A stretch of DNA of 64,000 nt, taken from assembly GCF_000292245.2 (NCBI RefSeq), contig NZ_ALPT02000007.1:1-64000 (forward strand), given 5' to 3'. A program made the translations under genes and the position numbers. This document shows positions 62,041 to 64,000 of the stretch, in pieces. Position 1 is the first letter of the stretch; each line of letters begins with the position of its first letter. The notes under the pieces are model-generated. The model was not told the origin of the DNA, did not search any database, and worked only from the letters and a program-made list of their open reading frames with translations. This DNA is from Alkalihalobacillus alcalophilus ATCC 27647 = CGMCC 1.3604. Lineage in GTDB: Bacteria; Bacillota; Bacilli; Bacillales; Bacillaceae_D.

Positions 62041-62102
62041 AAAGCGAAAACTTCCGTATCGTAATTGTGGTCGAGACAAACCACGAGAGGAGTTTTCGCT
62101 TT
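62041..62102. promoter_or_regulatory. Long hairpin covering the ribosome site of the ISL3 transposase
   Basis: The perfect 12-bp arms AAAGCGAAAACT and AGTTTTCGCTTT enclose a second hairpin (GTGGT ... ACCAC). The right arm contains or adjoins the GAGAGGAG ribosome site and the TTG start (62101) of the transposase frame. On the minus strand the hairpin is followed by seven T residues. Such a structure could limit transposase expression from outside promoters. Confidence 0.6.
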
Positions 62103-63231
62103 GTATTCCAAGTTTATTAAATTGATTTTGCCTTTACCATCTTTTTTACTATTTCTTTACCATCTGACGAAGAACCAAATGTATTTCCAGTAAAAGTCAC
62201 TCACCAGACCATCCAATGTCCGATTTGCCAAGGAAACACGATTCGCCCCGATCAAACGTGCCGTCGTTTTCGGCATGGCTATGCTTGGCATTTTGGATAG
62301 AGCTTATGGTGCCTCGCCAACGCTGTAAAGAATGTGGATTTACTTTCTCCTATGACTATGGTTTAGAGCTTGTTCGTTCTTCGACAGAATCCTTTCGTCG
62401 ACAAATTGTCAAGCATTGTCAGGGACGGTCTATAAAGGATGTTTCGTGTGACTATAACCTTCCTTATACAACCGTAAAACGCTGGTTTTATTTATACGCA
62501 GCCAATCAATTGGCGGAAGAATCCGCGAATCAAATTTGTGTCGATGAATTTGCCCTTCGAAAAGGACACAACTATGCGACAAGCGTGTTAAACGTGGATA
62601 CAGGGCGAATTTTGGCGATTGTCCGACATCGGAAATTAAGGAGCGATTAACGGGGTCTATCCGGACAGTGGTTAGTGATTTCGCACCGGCGATGGCCCAG
62701 GCGATTCAAACGATCTTCCCATCAGCTGTTCATGCGTTGGACCGTTTTCACCTCGTCCAATTTTTCACAAACGCTCAACAAAGACGAAGACGGTATTTAG
62801 GTGAAGCGAAAAAGCATCATAAATCACGATTTATCGATCGTTGTTTAGCATGTAAACCAGAAGAATTAACAGAGGAAGAGCGTGGATTCGTGACAGAATG
62901 GCACAAAGAAGATAGACAGACTAAGCACATTTATCAAGCTTTAAATCACCTACGCTATGTCCTAAAAGCAACGACAACGAACCAAGCGAAGCGTCGATTA
63001 AAAGGATGGTTCCATCATAGGTATCAATACCATCTATGAAGTGCTGTTTCAAAGATTGCCAAAACATTGATTGCACGAGAGCAAGCGTTAGTAGATACGA
63101 TTATTTCTCCGCTTTCAAATGGAATCATGGAAAGCACCAATAATAAAATAAAACTTATCAAAAGACGTGACTTTGGCTATTATAATGATGCCCATTTGTT
63201 TCTGAGATTACGCTTGGAAACGGGGCATTAG
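62101..63231 (+). pseudogene. ISL3 family transposase with several frameshifts
   Basis: The frame begins YSKFIKLILPLPSFL after a TTG start, then changes phase to a zinc finger (TIQCPICQGNTIRPDQTC), to the helix-turn-helix and DDE core (LMVPRQRCKECGFTFSYDYG), to VVSDFAPAMAQAIQTIFPSA and ALDRFHLVQFF, and finally to REQALVDTIISPLSNGIMES...RRDFGYYN with the last catalytic Glu. Phase changes occur near 62150, 62288, 62640 and 63035. The right end near 63232-63262 (CATCCCCGACTTTGGGTGAT) resembles an ISL3 terminal repeat; a matching left repeat was not found. Confidence 0.8.
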
Positions 63232-63282
63232 ATTTGTCATCCCCGACTTTGGGTGATGAACCAAATAATTACACGTGTTATA

Positions 63283-63325
63283 AATAAGAAAAACACATCT
63301 AAGATTTGATGTTGTTTTTCTTATT
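63283..63325. terminator. Strong bidirectional hairpin after the ISL3 relic
   Basis: The arms AATAAGAAAAACA and TGTTTTTCTTATT (13 bp) continue with CATCT and AGATTTGATG pairing inside. Both sides are A/T-rich, so it can terminate either strand. Confidence 0.7.
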
Positions 63326-63709
63326 ATCAATTCATAACTTGAATCAAACCATAATAAAAAAGCACACCCATTACCAAATACCCCCTTTTTAGCACTTAAT
63401 ATACTATCGTGCTCGTATAAGAACACAAAACTATCCATATTTCACTGCGAGAAGTATCATTGTACTGACTAACAAAAATTTTATTATTCTCATTCCAATT
63501 TCCTCTTTAATTAAATGTCAACGCTCTAACCTACGTCAACTGCATTTCCAAGAAACACCTCATTTTAACTGAAGACCACTGAAAAGGTCAATTGACCGAT
63601 ATTCTAATCTAAAATATCTGGTTTTTACCCTCTTACAATAATGGGATAAAATCAAACTTTTCATCACGATATAGCCCCTATAAATACATAAGAAAATCCC
63701 TTTTTATAC
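63326..63709. other. Intergenic region, no gene seen
   Basis: The sequence is AT-rich. A 76-residue minus-strand frame over 63208-63438 crosses the hairpin and the IS end and has no family match, so it is not called. Confidence 0.45.
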
Positions 63710-64000
63710 TTAGATATCTTCCCACATATACCTAACTTCTTTTAATTTGGAATATCTTAATTCTTCAATTATTGCAGCTAAATCTTTTGAAATACTAATC
63801 CCATTTTGAATCAGCTTATCATAATATTTTCTTATTAAAATTGATAAACTATAAATAGTATCAATAAGCTCTCTGTTGGATTCATTAAATGACAAGTCCA
63901 GTTTATCTATACTTTGTCTAAAAGCTTTAATAATTCCACTTCTATGGTGCTCTTGGATAAGAATTGGATGATCAATTACAGATATCAATTTAGAGATAAC
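63710..64000 (-). CDS. Hypothetical helical protein, 5' end beyond the window
   Basis: The frame is open to the right edge (VISKLISVIDHPILIQEHHR) and ends YSKLKEVRYMWEDI. The visible 96 residues look helical and polar with no recognised motif. A TTG at 63988 could be a start, but the frame continues upstream, so the gene is treated as partial. Confidence 0.45.
   Translation of the reverse strand, partial: VISKLISVIDHPILIQEHHRSGIIKAFRQSIDKLDLSFNESNRELIDTIYSLSILIRKYYDKLIQNGISISKDLAAIIEELRYSKLKEVRYMWEDI

Noticed and set aside
62041..63262. Attempt to find inverted terminal repeats of the ISL3 element
   Set aside because: The right end resembles a known ISL3-type terminus, but no matching sequence was found on the left, so element boundaries are not given.

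Overview
The window looks like a chromosomal segment of a low-GC, spore-former-type Gram-positive bacterium of the Bacillaceae. The evidence is AT-rich codon use, strong AGGAGG-type ribosome sites with frequent TTG and GTG starts, CcpA-type cre boxes, a GlpP antiterminator remnant, a SpoIIS toxin-antitoxin operon, a Vpr-like subtilase ending in an LPDTA sortase signal, and lipoprotein solute-binding proteins. No rRNA or tRNA was seen. Nothing in the sequence fixes the species; an alkaliphilic or halotolerant Bacillus relative is a guess.

Layout. 1-9.4 kb: a 52-bp tandem repeat array, a ROK regulator, and one long minus-strand operon (family 5 binding protein, two permeases, two ATPases, sugar isomerase/epimerase, Gfo/Idh/MocA oxidoreductase) with a visible sigma-A promoter and terminator. 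9.6-13.5 kb: phosphate-related genes (a frameshifted Na/Pi cotransporter, a HAD phosphatase, PhoU) and a glpP remnant cut by a TnpB element. 14.9-21.2 kb: a 1604-residue wall-anchored subtilase bracketed on both sides by arrays of one 51-bp repeat family. 21.2-28.4 kb: a second sugar-uptake cluster (Gfo/Idh/MocA enzyme, membrane-anchored AraC regulator, binding protein, two permeases) with a cre site. 28.6-33.9 kb: a hidden type I toxin-antitoxin locus, a SulP transporter and a long beta-CASP nuclease. 34-43.6 kb: an accessory zone with truncated MazF, Fic, a small sigma factor, a GNAT-like fragment, an intact SpoIIS system and several decayed TnpB elements. 44-46.5 kb: an HDAC-family deacetylase divergent from a LuxR regulator. 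47-48.8 kb: an unrecognised two-gene module whose proteins share a motif. 48.9-55.9 kb: a complete D-allose-type (als) operon with four copies of a palindromic LacI-type operator. 56-64 kb: a sarcosine-oxidase-like flavoenzyme, a YdeI protein with an altered end, serine recombinase debris, an XRE/ImmA/PIN operon and a decayed ISL3 transposase.

Most metabolic genes serve uptake and processing of sugars or related compounds: importers are paired with oxidoreductases, epimerases, isomerases and dedicated regulators. The rest is rich in conflict-type genes (type I and type II toxin-antitoxin loci, Fic, ImmA/PIN) and in small repeats. Four repeat families recur in the intergenic spaces: 52-bp arrays, 51-bp arrays, a MITE-like element with GGTGCCTGTCAC ends around a terminator hairpin, and a GGAAGCAC-type hairpin. 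The strongest candidate for an undescribed system is the pair at 46989-48789, where the C-terminus of one protein and the N-terminus of the next carry the same NS-x-V-G-x-N-N motif, an arrangement reminiscent of amyloid-type signalling pairs.
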